Positions 8,185 through 19,461 of a stretch of DNA of 64,000 nucleotides are shown piece after piece. The notes under the pieces are model-generated. The model was not told where the DNA came from. It did not search any database and worked only from the letters and a program-made list of their open reading frames with translations. The stretch comes from Spirosoma rhododendri (lineage in GTDB: Bacteria; Bacteroidota; Bacteroidia; Cytophagales; Spirosomataceae). Position numbers and translations under genes: made by a program. Within the stretch, counting starts at the first letter, position 1. Each line of letters begins with the position of its first letter. The stretch covers positions 3,239,001 to 3,303,000 of the forward strand of contig NZ_CP051677.1 in assembly GCF_012849055.1 (NCBI RefSeq). Direction: 5' to 3'.

Positions 8185-8820
8185 CTACTTTTTGCTGACG
8201 AATGAATTGCCTTTGATGTAGTACCGGTAGGGCAGATCGACGCCCTGGGTCAGGCCGATGCGCGTTGTCGTGACCATGTCGAACCCGGCCCGGACGGGAC
8301 CCCGGATGTAGATCGAGCCAGTAACAAGCGAACTGTTGTTGTCGCGCTGCCGGCTGATACCGAGGGCAATTGTCAGCTTGCCGGGGCCGTTGCAGAGGTT
8401 GCGAAAACCGGCCGTCGTACTGTGGTCGATGGTGTTGCTGCGGTAACGCTCGAAGCCGGTTTTGAACGCTTCGTTGCGCCGGTCGGCCATCAGGTCAAAC
8501 CCTTCGGTGGGTTCCAGCGCCCGGATCAGTACCGCTTCGCCCACACCTTCGGGGCTGGTTACGACGTTGATACAGTTGTAGTGGTTGTAAATCTGGTAGA
8601 CGTAAAGCGTACCGGCCGGGCCAAACATGGCTGCGTTGCGCGTGGTCTGTCGGCGATAGGCGTGGCAGGCCGGGTCGCCCGTGATGTAGCCCTCCGTTTC
8701 CACGATGATACCGGCCGTGATGCCTTCCGGGGTTTCGTGAACCAGCTCACAACCAAGTAATTGCTGCGCAATCGTCAGCGTATCGTGCCCGCCATAGTAA
8801 TCTGCCCCCAGCCGCTCCAT
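8185..8820 (-). CDS. mpg: DNA-3-methyladenine glycosylase (AAG/MPG family)
   Basis: The protein has 211 residues, the normal size of the bacterial AAG family. It removes alkylated purines such as 3-methyladenine from DNA in base-excision repair. Visible family features are GIIVETEGY with the likely catalytic Glu near residue 43, then DPACHAYR, MFGPAGTLYVY, NHYNCINVV and a LCNGPGKL segment. Its start codon shares a base with the yicC stop (TGATG at 8818-8822), so the two are translationally coupled. The coupling to yicC and pdxA is operonic, not a functional link I can explain. Confidence 0.92.
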   Translation of the reverse strand: MERLGADYYGGHDTLTIAQQLLGCELVHETPEGITAGIIVETEGYITGDPACHAYRRQTTRNAAMFGPAGTLYVYQIYNHYNCINVVTSPEGVGEAVLIRALEPTEGFDLMADRRNEAFKTGFERYRSNTIDHSTTAGFRNLCNGPGKLTIALGISRQRDNNSSLVTGSIYIRGPVRAGFDMVTTTRIGLTQGVDLPYRYYIKGNSFVSKK

Positions 8821-9707
8821 CAGATCAGGTTCATGGTTTGCTCCTTGATCTTTTCCAGCTCGTCTTTCATCCGAACGACAAACCGCTGAATCGTGGCATC
8901 GTTGGCTTTTGAACCGATGGTGTTGATCTCACGCCCGATTTCCTGCGCGATGAAGTTGAGTTTTTTGCCGTTGGCTTCCTCCGTGTTCATCACATCGACG
9001 AAGTAGCTGAGGTGATTTTTCAGCCGGACTTTTTCCTCCGAAATGTCGAATTTCTCGACGTAGTAGATCATCTCCTGCTCGAATCGATTGCGGTCGAAGG
9101 TTTCGCTGTCGAGGAGTTCGCGCACGTTGGTCATCAGTCGTTCGCGGACGGCCGGAATCCGCAGCACATCCTGCTTCTCGATTTCGCTCAGGCAATCGCT
9201 GATGGTCTGAATGTATTCGTTGAACTTGGTTTCGAGCACGGCCCCGTCCTGCTGCCGGAACGCATTACACCGGCGGACGGCTTCCTGTACGGCCTGCTGC
9301 ACGGCCGCCCAGTCGGCGGTGTCGTCGGGTGTTTCAACGGCTTCGGTCTGGTAAACATTGGGCTGACCGAGGGCCATTTTAAGCAGGTCGCCGTCGGGAA
9401 TCGCCATCAGCAGACCAGCCGCCGACTCGCGAATATCATTGACGTAGGCCATCAGCAGGGGACGGTTGATAACCACGCCCGGCTTCACCTGCTGCGTACG
9501 GTTGATGCTTACCGATAACTCTACCTTACCCCGTTCCAATTGCTGTGTCAGCAAAGCCCGCAGTTCAATTTCCTTTTCGGCATACTGCCGGGGCAGGCGG
9601 CAAAAAATGTCCAGAAACTTGGAGTTCAGTGTTTTGACTTCGACGGTGACGGATAAGCTGCCGGTTTCTACGGTTGCGTTGCCGAAACCGGTCATTGACT
9701 TGAGCAT
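8820..9707 (-). CDS. yicC: YicC family endoribonuclease
   Basis: The 295-residue protein matches the YicC family from end to end. It begins with the diagnostic SMTGFG motif, has an N-terminal YicC domain to about residue 155, and a C-terminal DUF1732 domain with the segments KKLNFIAQEIGREINT and KDELEKIKEQ. Family members are stress-related endoribonucleases acting on RNA. The start at 9707 puts the SMTGFG motif at residue 4, as in homologues. The upstream gap to pdxA is almost filled by an inverted repeat (9720-9811). The stop overlaps the start of the glycosylase gene. Confidence 0.92.
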   Translation of the reverse strand: MLKSMTGFGNATVETGSLSVTVEVKTLNSKFLDIFCRLPRQYAEKEIELRALLTQQLERGKVELSVSINRTQQVKPGVVINRPLLMAYVNDIRESAAGLLMAIPDGDLLKMALGQPNVYQTEAVETPDDTADWAAVQQAVQEAVRRCNAFRQQDGAVLETKFNEYIQTISDCLSEIEKQDVLRIPAVRERLMTNVRELLDSETFDRNRFEQEMIYYVEKFDISEEKVRLKNHLSYFVDVMNTEEANGKKLNFIAQEIGREINTIGSKANDATIQRFVVRMKDELEKIKEQTMNLI

Positions 9708-9719
9708 AGGAAAGAAGTT

Positions 9720-9808
9720 ATAGAGTTGTACAGTTGAATAGTTGTAGAGTTGCTGGCGCGTTCTGGCTAACGCCGGATGGCAACTCTACAACTATCTAAC
9801 TAGTCAAC

Positions 9809-9811
<3 letters not shown>
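9720..9811. repeat. Intergenic inverted repeat (GTTGTAGAGTTG family)
   Basis: The inner arms 9738-9753 and 9780-9795 are a perfect 16-base match, and imperfect pairing continues outward to about 9723 and 9810. The element fills nearly all of the space between pdxA and yicC: the pdxA stop codon (9809-9811) lies at one end and the yicC start is 13 bases beyond the other. Transcribed, it forms a long hairpin between two co-directional genes. Confidence 0.75.
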
Positions 9812-11560
<1,749 letters not shown>

Positions 11561-11685
11561 CTACTTTTGCTAGTTTCGCCAGGCGTTTTTATACGAGTAA
11601 ACCAATCCGCGCACACAATGGGTTGCCGATGATTGGTAATTATCCTGTTTCACTGATAAAGCCGCAAGGTACGAAAACCCGACGG

Positions 11686-12633
11686 ATGTCCCAGATTCCC
11701 TTCTCTCTTCTGATTGTCGACGAAATGCACCCGTCGCTGTTTACCATGCTCGATGCGGCTGGCTTTGCCTACAGCTATCAGCCCAAGCTAACCCGCGCCG
11801 AAATTCTGACGGCTATAGCTCCCTATCAGGGCCTGATTATCCGGAGCAAAACCACTGTCGACGCTGATTTGCTGACCCACGCGCCGAACTTGCAGCTGAT
11901 TGGCCGGGCCGGGGCCGGGCTGGATCTGATCGATCTGGACGAGGTCGATCGGCGCGGTATTCAGGTTTTTCATGCCGGTACGGGCAACCGCGATGCCGTG
12001 GGCGAACACGTAGTCGGGATGCTGTTGGGATTGATCGCCAACATCGTCCGGGCTGACCGCGAAGTGCGGCAGGGTATCTGGGACCGCGAAGGTAACCGGG
12101 GCTACGAACTGGGCAGCATGACGGTCGGTATCATCGGCTACGGCAACAACGGGCAGGCAACCGCCCGGCGACTCAGCGGCTTTGGCTGCCGGGTGCTGTG
12201 CTACGACAAATACCGCACGAGCTACAGCGATGCGTTTGCGCAGGAAGCGTCGATGGGGCAGCTGCTCGAAGAAGCTGACGTGCTGAGTCTGCACATCCCC
12301 CTGACCGACGAAACCCGGCTGCTGATCGACGATAATCTGATTGAGCAGGTAAGCAAGCCGTTTTACTTGATCAATGCCGCGCGGGGCGAAATTACGTCGC
12401 TGTCGGCGCTGGTGCGGGGACTGGAAAGCGGTAAGGTACGCGGGGCTTGTCTGGACGTGCTGGAAAACGAAAAACTGGCCAAACTGACGCCTGAACAGCA
12501 GACCGCGTTCGATTACCTGCGTCAGTCGGATAAGGTGGTACTGACCCCTCACGTTGCGGGCTGGACCCACGAAAGCTACGTTCGGATCAACGAAGTGCTC
12601 GTGCAGCAGATGAGTCAGGCGCTGGGTGAGTAG
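11686..12633 (+). CDS. D-isomer-specific 2-hydroxyacid dehydrogenase (phosphoglycerate dehydrogenase-like)
   Basis: The 315-residue protein is a two-domain NAD(P)-dependent 2-hydroxyacid dehydrogenase. The Rossmann motif is GYGNNG near residue 145, followed by an acidic residue in YDKYRT. The catalytic set is visible as NAARGE (Arg), LDVLENE (Glu) and TPHVAGWTHES (His). It lacks the C-terminal ACT domain of long SerA proteins. The closest known role is oxidation of 3-phosphoglycerate for serine synthesis, but substrates cannot be read from sequence. The frame extends upstream to 11623, but the ATG at 11686 starts the conserved region and is preferred. It diverges from pdxA and ends at a terminator. 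Confidence 0.88.
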   Translation: MSQIPFSLLIVDEMHPSLFTMLDAAGFAYSYQPKLTRAEILTAIAPYQGLIIRSKTTVDADLLTHAPNLQLIGRAGAGLDLIDLDEVDRRGIQVFHAGTGNRDAVGEHVVGMLLGLIANIVRADREVRQGIWDREGNRGYELGSMTVGIIGYGNNGQATARRLSGFGCRVLCYDKYRTSYSDAFAQEASMGQLLEEADVLSLHIPLTDETRLLIDDNLIEQVSKPFYLINAARGEITSLSALVRGLESGKVRGACLDVLENEKLAKLTPEQQTAFDYLRQSDKVVLTPHVAGWTHESYVRINEVLVQQMSQALGE

Positions 12634-12652
12634 ATAAAATTGTGTCGGTCAG

Positions 12653-12696
12653 ACGCCCGTGATAGCTACGTACAAGTAACTGTTACGGGCGTTTTT
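12653..12696 (+). terminator. Rho-independent terminator
   Basis: Arms ACGCCCGT (12653-12660) and ACGGGCGT (12685-12692) enclose a long loop and run into five T residues. It lies 20 bp after the dehydrogenase stop, on the same strand. Confidence 0.7.
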
Positions 12697-12857
12697 GGCT
12701 GTATGAAACGAGTAATTGCCCAATGAATTGTATTGCAGGTGGTCGTTTTTTTAAACTTATCTACGGCGATATGCATATGTGTGAAAAGAAACGATCATAT
12801 TTGGTAAGTTCAGTGACCGAATTACCAATTTCCCCAAACAACTAACTCCATCTCTTA

Positions 12858-15800
12858 ATGATTAAACAACTACGAGCAGGAAGCTTGTTGGCCTTACTAT
12901 GTGGTACGCTGCTGAGCGCGCCCATAGACAGCATTGCTCAGACCACGAACAAAGAAGTGGCCCGCGTGGCCAAAATGACGCCCGATCTGCTGGCGGTGAT
13001 GAAAGGGCGGTTGAGCGCCAACGGTCGTATGGCAGCACCGGGTCCCGGCGGTTCAACCGACGATTACGTAATCGTCGATGGAGCCGTCGCCATCGAAGGG
13101 GTGGCCGTCGATCAGCGGGGGGATGCTCTGCTGACGCAGCTTCAGGCACTGGGCCTGCGTGAAGGAGTCGCCTTTAAGAGTATGATCTTCGGTTATCTGC
13201 CCATCGACAAACTTGATGATCTGAAAGACGTTTCCGGCCTGCACTATGCCCGGCCCTACTACAAGCCGGTCAACAACGCGGGTAAGGTTACTTCGCAGGG
13301 CGACAAGAGCTTACGGGCCGATGTGGCTCGGACAACCTACAGCGTAACCGGAGCCGGCTCGAAAGTTGGCGTTATCTCCGATACGTACAACGCGCTGAAG
13401 GGAGCTGCCGCCGGTGTGGCCTCGGGCGATCTGCCCGCTGAAGGGGTGCAGGTCATCGACGATTTACCATCAGGAACCGATGAAGGCCGGGCCATGGCCG
13501 AGATTGTGCACGATGTAGCGCCGGGGGCGGCCATTGCGTTTAATACGGCCTTTCGTGGGCAGGCAGGCTTTGCCAAGGGCATCATTGATCTGGCCAACGC
13601 GGGTTGTAACATCATCGTCGATGACATTATCTACCTCGCTGAGCCGTTCTTTCAGGATGGTATCGTTGGGCAGGCCGTCGATCAGGTGGTGAACAACAAC
13701 AATGTCAGCTACTTCTCGTCGGCTGGTAATCAGGCGCGGGCTTCGTACATGAGTCAGTTCCGCAATTCGGGTATCACCGTGCCCGGCTACGGCATTGCGC
13801 ACGACTTCGGGGGTGGCGATATTTACCAGAAAGTGACCATCCCAACGGGCGGTACGATCCGGCTAGCGTTTCAGTGGGACGAGCCGTTCCGCTCTGTAAG
13901 CGGGGGACTGGCGCAAAAACGGACCTTGATATCCTAATATACCGGGGGACGCCGTCGGCAGATAATGGCCCTGTTGTCTTTGGGTCTGCGGACAACATTT
14001 TCAGTGGTGACGCGGCTGAAGTAACGGGTACGTACTCCAACACGACCGGTGCTCCGCTGGAAGTGAACGTCGTTATTGTAAAATACGCCGGGCCAGATGC
14101 GGGCGTGTTGCGCTGGGTTAACTTCGGGAGCCGGACCAGTATCGTTGAATATGCCACTCAGACAGGTGCTTCTTTTGGGCATAGCAATGCCTCACGGGCT
14201 ATTTGCGTAGGTGCTTCTCCTTATTACAACACGCCAGCCTATAATAGCCGACTGACAACGGCAACGATCGAGACATTCTCGTCGGCGGGTGGTGTTCCCG
14301 TCTACTTCGACGCTGCGGGACAGCGCATTAACGGGACGACGGGTATTACGCGGCAAAAGCCCGAGATCACCTCGGTCGACGGCGGGAACAACACCTTTTT
14401 CGGGAGCGATTACGAAGGCGACGGATTTCCCAACTTCTTCGGTACGTCGGCGGCTGCTCCGCATGCGGCTGCTGTCGCAGCGCTGATGCAGGAACGCACG
14501 GGCAACAAACTGTCACAGTCGCAGGTGTTGGCTACCATGCAGCAGACCGCGCTCGATATGGACGATCCGGCAACGGCGGGCTTCGATACGGGTTTCGATT
14601 TCGGCACGGGTTACGGATTTATTCAGGCCGACAAGGCCCTTCAGTCGCTGGGTGGCAGTACGCTGGTCATTACTGGGATTAACACGCTGAGCTGCGTCAG
14701 CACGTCGGCTGGCGAGCGGCAACTGACGTTCAACCCACAGTACAGCGGCTCGAACGGGCAGGCGATTACCTTCTCGGTCCTCAACGAGAAAGCCGCCACG
14801 ACCGATGCGGGTCCGTACTCGCTGCGATTGTACACCGACAACCCGGTTATCACGCTACGGGCCGATCAGGCTGGTGCAACAGGTACGGCTTCGTACAGCT
14901 ACAACTGGCTGGCCGCCTGTAATGCCGTTGCGACAACCAATCAGCCGCCGGTATTCAACGGTGTACCGACGCTAACCGGTACGATTAACACGGCATTCCG
15001 CTACGCCGTACCCGCTACGGCCTTCACCGACCCCGAAGGGCAACCGATGACGTTTGCTATGACGAATCTGCCCGCTGGTTTGACGTTCGACGTGCCAACG
15101 CGTGTTATCCGAGGTACGCCACAACAGGTGGGTTCGACCAATGCGACACTAACGGCTACCGACCCATCGGGTGCTACTACGGTTGGTACGGTAGCGATTG
15201 TTATCAGCAACACTACGACAGCACCGGCTGATCCGGCGTCGCTGACGATCACCAGCTTTACCTGTAACACCATCTCGGCGGGTCAGTTCAGCGTTGATTT
15301 CGTGGTAGGCTACCCAAATGGTACCTTTACGCCAGCACTGCCTCCGTTGTTTATGAACGGCGTAACCGACAACGGTCAGCTGGGTGTGCAGTACACCTAC
15401 GTTTATGACGGAAATCAGTACGTACTGCCTATTCAGGATCAGGCAACGCGGTCGACCTATTTCGTCTGGAACTTCCGGGCTGCCTGTGGTAATCTGCCGG
15501 TGGCCAACCGTCCGCCGGTGTTCAATGGCACCACGGCCCAGTTGGGTGTGATTGGCGTACCCTTTAGCTACACCCTGCCAGCGACGACCTTTACCGACCC
15601 CGATGGACAGGCAGGCCTTACCTACACGGCTACCAGTTTGCCAGCAGGCCTGACGTTCACAGCGTCGACGCGGGTCATTCGGGGTACACCAACGACCGCT
15701 GGCCAGTACACGGTTCAGCTCACGGCCCGCGACCCGGGTGGCCTGACGGCAACGGGAACATTGCCCATCGCGATCCTGGAAACGGCACCAGTACCCTTCT

Positions 15801-16339
15801 CCATCACGAGCGTAAACACCTCGGCCTGTGAGGTGCTGTCGCCGTCGCTGCGTCGGATAACGTTTACCCCGCAATACACCGGAGCTTCCAGCGCACCGAT
15901 TACATTCCAGGTAGTGAATGAGTCGATGCCGACGACCAATGCCGGGCCTTACTCGCTGAACCTGTATACCGACAACCCGACTGTTTCGCTGCGGGCCGAA
16001 CAGGCCGGCAGGGTCTCGACGTATGCGTACAACTGGCTGGCAGCCTGCAACACGAACGGCCGGATGGGTGCATCGGAAGCCCGTGAAATGCTGGACGTTG
16101 CGGTGTTGGCCAACCCAAGCGTGGGCGAAACTATCGAGGTCGAAATCCGGGGTGCGCAGGGGCAGGTACTTGACCTGCAACTGGTCGATGAGCGTGGGCA
16201 GGCGGTAGGTCGTGTCAGCGTGAAACAGGCTGCGGCTATCGAACGGCAAAAACTTACGCTTGGTCGGCAGATTGGCGTTTATCTGCTGAAGGCCAGCACG
16301 CAGGACCAGACGAAAACGGTTCGGGTACTGAAAAACTAA
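12858..16339 (+). pseudogene. Secreted S8 (subtilisin-like) protease with He_PIG-type repeats and T9SS tail, broken by one frameshift
   Basis: Two overlapping frames (12858-13937 and 13874-16339) join into a single protein of about 1160 residues if one G is added to the G5 run at 13902-13906. The first frame has a signal peptide (to about residue 28) and the catalytic Asp (GVISDTYN) and His (MAEIVHDVAPG). The second carries the catalytic Ser in GTSAAAPH, then Ig-like putative repeats with PPVFNG openings and LPAGLTF motifs, repeated 'GPYSL-LYTDNP' modules, and a C-terminal type IX secretion sorting domain (about the last 75 residues). As written the triad is split across two frames. Probably an assembly error; slip-strand switching or true decay are alternatives. 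Confidence 0.85.
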
Positions 16340-16355
16340 TCCGTACCAAGGGGTT

Positions 16356-16398
16356 AAAAACAGCGATTTCGGCTACGTCCGGAGTCGCTGTTTTTTTT
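16356..16398 (+). terminator. Rho-independent terminator
   Basis: Arms AACAGCGA and TCGCTGTT enclose about 19 bases, followed by eight T residues at 16391-16398. It follows the protease stop by 16 bp. Confidence 0.8.
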
Positions 16399-16499
16399 AT
16401 ACCACATACTCAAAATTCGTTGACATAGCCCAACCTTTCAGGGCCAATCCGGTTGTTACAAAAGACTTATTTCTCACAACACACAACTAATCAACGATT

Positions 16500-17378
16500 A
16501 TGAGTTTCATCAAAGTAGGCACTGATGCCGCAGGCGAAGACATAGAACTTTTCTATCAGGATCTGGGAACGGGTAGCCCCGTTGTGCTAATTCACGGCTG
16601 GCCACTGAGCAGCCAACTGTGGGATTATCAGCTGGCCGAATTGCCAAAACACAACCTGCGGGTGATTGCTTACGACCGCCGTGGTTTCGGTAAGTCGTCG
16701 CAGCCCTGGGATGGCTACAACTACGACACGTTTGCCGATGACCTCAAAGTACTGCTCGATACGCTGGACCTGCAAAATGTAACGCTGGTTGGTATGTCGA
16801 TGGGTGGTGGCGAAGTAGCCCGGTACATGGGCCGTCACGGTGGCGCACGGGTATCGAAAGTGGTATTCATGAGTGCGATCACACCATACCTGCTCAAAAC
16901 CGACGACAACCCGGACGGCGTCGATGGCGACGTGTTCGATGATATGAAGGACAACCTCGTGAAAGACCGCGCCGACTTCCTGCAAACCTTCGGCAAGCAG
17001 TTCTACGGCATAGGTTTCCTCGACAAGCCAGTTAGTCAGGCGCACCTCGACGGCGACTTTGCCCGTGCGTATGCGGCTTCGCAGAAAGCTACGGTTGATT
17101 GCGTAACCGCATTTGCCGAAACGGATTTCCGCGACGATCTGGCGCAGATTCACGTACCAGCCCTGATCATTCACGGCGACAACGATAAAGTTGTCCCCAT
17201 CGAAGCGTCGGGTGAGCGCACAGCAGCCGCTCTGCCAAACGCCCAGTATCTCGTGTACGACGGCGCACCGCACGGCCTGGTAGTGACGGAAAAAGACCGC
17301 GTTACCGAAGACCTGCTGAACTTCATTCAGGAAGGCGTAAGTGTGAAGGAGCCAATCGGCACTACGACACTGTACTAG
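16500..17378 (+). CDS. Alpha/beta hydrolase, non-haem chloroperoxidase/arylesterase-like
   Basis: The protein has 292 residues and no signal peptide. It has the alpha/beta-hydrolase oxyanion loop HGWPLSS, the AYDRRGFGKS motif typical of cofactor-free haloperoxidases and arylesterases, a nucleophile elbow GMSMGG with the catalytic Ser near residue 101, an acid in HGDNDKVVP and the catalytic His in GAPHGL. It should be a cytoplasmic esterase or perhydrolase; no substrate can be assigned. It stands alone between the protease terminator and a strong inverted repeat that separates it from the convergent AraC gene. Confidence 0.88.
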   Translation: MSFIKVGTDAAGEDIELFYQDLGTGSPVVLIHGWPLSSQLWDYQLAELPKHNLRVIAYDRRGFGKSSQPWDGYNYDTFADDLKVLLDTLDLQNVTLVGMSMGGGEVARYMGRHGGARVSKVVFMSAITPYLLKTDDNPDGVDGDVFDDMKDNLVKDRADFLQTFGKQFYGIGFLDKPVSQAHLDGDFARAYAASQKATVDCVTAFAETDFRDDLAQIHVPALIIHGDNDKVVPIEASGERTAAALPNAQYLVYDGAPHGLVVTEKDRVTEDLLNFIQEGVSVKEPIGTTTLY

Positions 17379-17380
17379 TT

Positions 17381-17454
17381 GGTTTAAGGTTTGTGGTTCA
17401 ATGTTTAAAGTTGCAGACGATCAACCTTAAACATTGAACCACAAACCTTAAACC
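17381..17454. repeat. Intergenic inverted repeat (GTTTAAGGTTTG family), copy 1
   Basis: Arms 17381-17413 and 17422-17454 match at 32 of 33 positions around 8 bases. A second, diverged copy of the same family lies at 20571-20645. It starts two bases after the hydrolase stop and sits next to a separate terminator between convergent genes. Confidence 0.85.
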
Positions 17455-17455
17455 A

Positions 17456-17500
17456 GAAACGACAAAACCCCGGTCCAACAGGCCGGGGTTTTGTCGTTTC
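17456..17500. terminator. Bidirectional terminator between hydrolase and AraC genes
   Basis: A perfect 18-base stem (17456-17473 with 17483-17500) encloses 9 bases; the GC core is flanked by A and T tracts on both sides, so it can work in both directions. The AraC stop codon (17500-17502) begins in its right arm. Confidence 0.85.
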
Positions 17501-18387
17501 TACAACTGCCGGTACGTTTTGACGTAGCCAGACGGCGTCAGGCCCGTGATGTCTTTGAATTGCCGGTTGAAATTCGATAATGTACGATAGCCGCTCTCAA
17601 AACTAACTTGGGTGATGCTTAACGGTGTGTTCATCAGTAGTTTACAGGCGTGGCCGATCCGTACCTCCGATACAAACTCAGAAAACGTTTTGTTGGCCCG
17701 CGCTTTAAAATACCGGCAAAAGGCGGGGGCCGTCATGCCGGCCAGATCGGCCACCGTTTCCAGACTCAGCTCCTCCGGGAAGTGGTTCAGCACGTAATCA
17801 TGTACAACCTGCATACGGTGATATATGTTCCGGTCGGTGTCTTCAGGGCGCAGGCTGTTTACGTAGGTCGAACTGGCCAGAAGCTGGTACTCCGTGCTTT
17901 CAGCCAGTTCATTGAGCAGATTGAGCAGGCCCATCAGCCGTCCGAATCCAACCGGCTGGCTAACCAGTCGGGTCAGCACCGATACCGCCCGGTCGTGCGT
18001 CCCGTTCGACCAGGTCAGGCCGTGCCGGGCATTGGCCAGCAACTGCCGGATCGCACTCATTTCCTGCTTCTCGAAAAAGGCAGGGCCCAGAAAATCTTCC
18101 GGGAAGTACACAACAATGCCCTGTGTCCGCAGGGTCGACTGACGGTCAAAATACGGTTGATCGCTGCGCCAGAGGTGGGGCAGGTTAGGCCCCAGAAAAA
18201 CCAGATCGCCTGGCGCAAACGTGCTGATCGAGTCGCCGATAAAGCGGGTGCCCGTACCTTCTTTTACCAGGAAAAGCTGGTAATGCGGGTGGAAATGCCA
18301 GTTTGGGTCGAAATGCGGCTCGACGAGTTCCTTCACCAAAAAGGAAGCGGCTACGGGTTCGAGCTCTTTACGCAGGGGTTGACGCAT
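17500..18387 (-). CDS. AraC family transcriptional regulator
   Basis: The 295-residue regulator has an N-terminal cupin-type sensing domain (HFHPHYQLFLV near residue 32, then APGDLVFLGPNLPH) and a C-terminal pair of helix-turn-helix motifs (about 190-295) with LSLETVADLAGMTAPAFCRYFK and the second recognition helix ending in the AraC signature FKDITGLTPSGYVK. Such cupin-AraC proteins bind a sugar or small ligand and usually activate sugar-catabolism genes. It is divergent from the isomerase/oxidoreductase/ThuA group beginning at 18523, with 135 bp between starts, and is the best candidate regulator of that group. Confidence 0.9.
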   Translation of the reverse strand: MRQPLRKELEPVAASFLVKELVEPHFDPNWHFHPHYQLFLVKEGTGTRFIGDSISTFAPGDLVFLGPNLPHLWRSDQPYFDRQSTLRTQGIVVYFPEDFLGPAFFEKQEMSAIRQLLANARHGLTWSNGTHDRAVSVLTRLVSQPVGFGRLMGLLNLLNELAESTEYQLLASSTYVNSLRPEDTDRNIYHRMQVVHDYVLNHFPEELSLETVADLAGMTAPAFCRYFKARANKTFSEFVSEVRIGHACKLLMNTPLSITQVSFESGYRTLSNFNRQFKDITGLTPSGYVKTYRQL

Positions 18388-18492
18388 ACTATTGGCTTTT
18401 CTTGCTGCTGTGGCCAGCTTAGGTAGTCTTTTTGTGCAAATATATAGTCATTATTTGCCAAAAAAGTCCCTGCTCCCTATTTATTGTTGAAT

Positions 18493-18500
18493 TACTTTTG
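18493..18500 (+). promoter_or_regulatory. Possible Bacteroidota -7 promoter element
   Basis: The octamer TACTTTTG fits the Bacteroidota -7 consensus TAnnTTTG exactly and lies 22 bp before the preferred isomerase ATG at 18523. A well-spaced -33 element is not evident, so the call rests on one box and its position between divergent genes. Confidence 0.35.
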
Positions 18501-18522
18501 TTTACTTATTCAGAGACTGACT

Positions 18523-19395
18523 ATGACTAAACTTGGAATGAACCTGTTTACATGGACAGCGGCCATGCATGAGGGTATGGATGAAACGCTGACATTCCTG
18601 CAAAAAACAGGTTTCGACTTTGTCGAAATGCCCATCGGCGAGGTGGAAGCCACCGCCGACGTGCTCACCAAATGGGAGCGGATCGGGCAGCAGGCGTCGG
18701 CGATTGGGCTCGACGTGCAGACCTGCGCCATCCTGCCCCCCGACCGCAGCCTGATCAGTGCCGACAGTGCGCAACGGGAAGCAGGCGTCAGCCACCTGAA
18801 AGCCATGATTGACTGTTCAGCCGCAGCCGGGTCGACGATTCTGATGGGACCGCTTTATGCCGGGTTCTGCGTCTTTACAGGCAAGCCCGCCACGGAGCAG
18901 GAGTGGAACTGGTCGGTGACGGCGATGCGCGAAGTAGCTGAATATGCAGAGACGAAGGGCGTTATGCTGGGCATCGAATACCTGAACCGGTTCGAGATTT
19001 ACCTGCTCACCTGCGCGGAAGAGGTCGTACGTTACGTCGAAGCCGTAAACCATCCCAATTGCCGGATTGCGTTCGACACGTTTCACGCGAATCTGGAAGA
19101 GAAAAAAATCGGAGAAGCTATCCGGAAAGTCGGGCCGTATCTGGTACACGTTCAGATTTCGGAGAACGACCGATCGACGCCGGGGCAAGGCCATATCGAC
19201 TTTGAGGAAGTGTTTGCCGCCTTGCAGGACATCGACTACAGTGGCCCTATTGCCATTGAAGCCTTCGGCATAAATCCCCCCGATTTTGCCGCAGCCGCCC
19301 ACATCTTCCGCCCCATGTTCGAGTCGCCAGAGCAACTGGCTGCTGATGGACTGGAATTTATTCAATTGCGAATGAGTGAATTGTTGAATGATTGA
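18523..19395 (+). CDS. Sugar phosphate isomerase/epimerase, TIM-barrel (xylose isomerase-like)
   Basis: The 290-residue protein is an AP-endonuclease-2/xylose-isomerase-like TIM barrel of the D-psicose/D-tagatose 3-epimerase type. Metal-site segments are visible: GIEYLNRFE (Glu), AFDTFHANLEE (Asp, His), HVQISENDR (His) and IAIEAFG (Glu). It likely interconverts keto-sugars in the cytoplasm. The frame extends back to 18484, but the ATG at 18523 opens with MTKLGMN, as homologues do. It is the first gene of a run with a Gfo/Idh/MocA oxidoreductase. Its last codons and stop (..MSELLND) fall inside the downstream inverted repeat. Confidence 0.88.
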   Translation: MTKLGMNLFTWTAAMHEGMDETLTFLQKTGFDFVEMPIGEVEATADVLTKWERIGQQASAIGLDVQTCAILPPDRSLISADSAQREAGVSHLKAMIDCSAAAGSTILMGPLYAGFCVFTGKPATEQEWNWSVTAMREVAEYAETKGVMLGIEYLNRFEIYLLTCAEEVVRYVEAVNHPNCRIAFDTFHANLEEKKIGEAIRKVGPYLVHVQISENDRSTPGQGHIDFEEVFAALQDIDYSGPIAIEAFGINPPDFAAAAHIFRPMFESPEQLAADGLEFIQLRMSELLND

Positions 19396-19461
19396 ATGAC
19401 TGATCTGTACATCATCAACTCATGACATTCACTCATTCTATCATTCGCTAATTCACTCATT
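19371..19461. repeat. Intergenic inverted repeat (GAATGATTGAATGA family), isomerase-oxidoreductase gap
   Basis: Imperfect arms of about 33 bases (roughly 19371-19404 and 19426-19461). The left arm encodes the last residues and stop of the isomerase; the right arm ends on the base before the ATG of the next gene at 19462. There is thus no repeat-free leader for ribosome binding. Confidence 0.75.
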
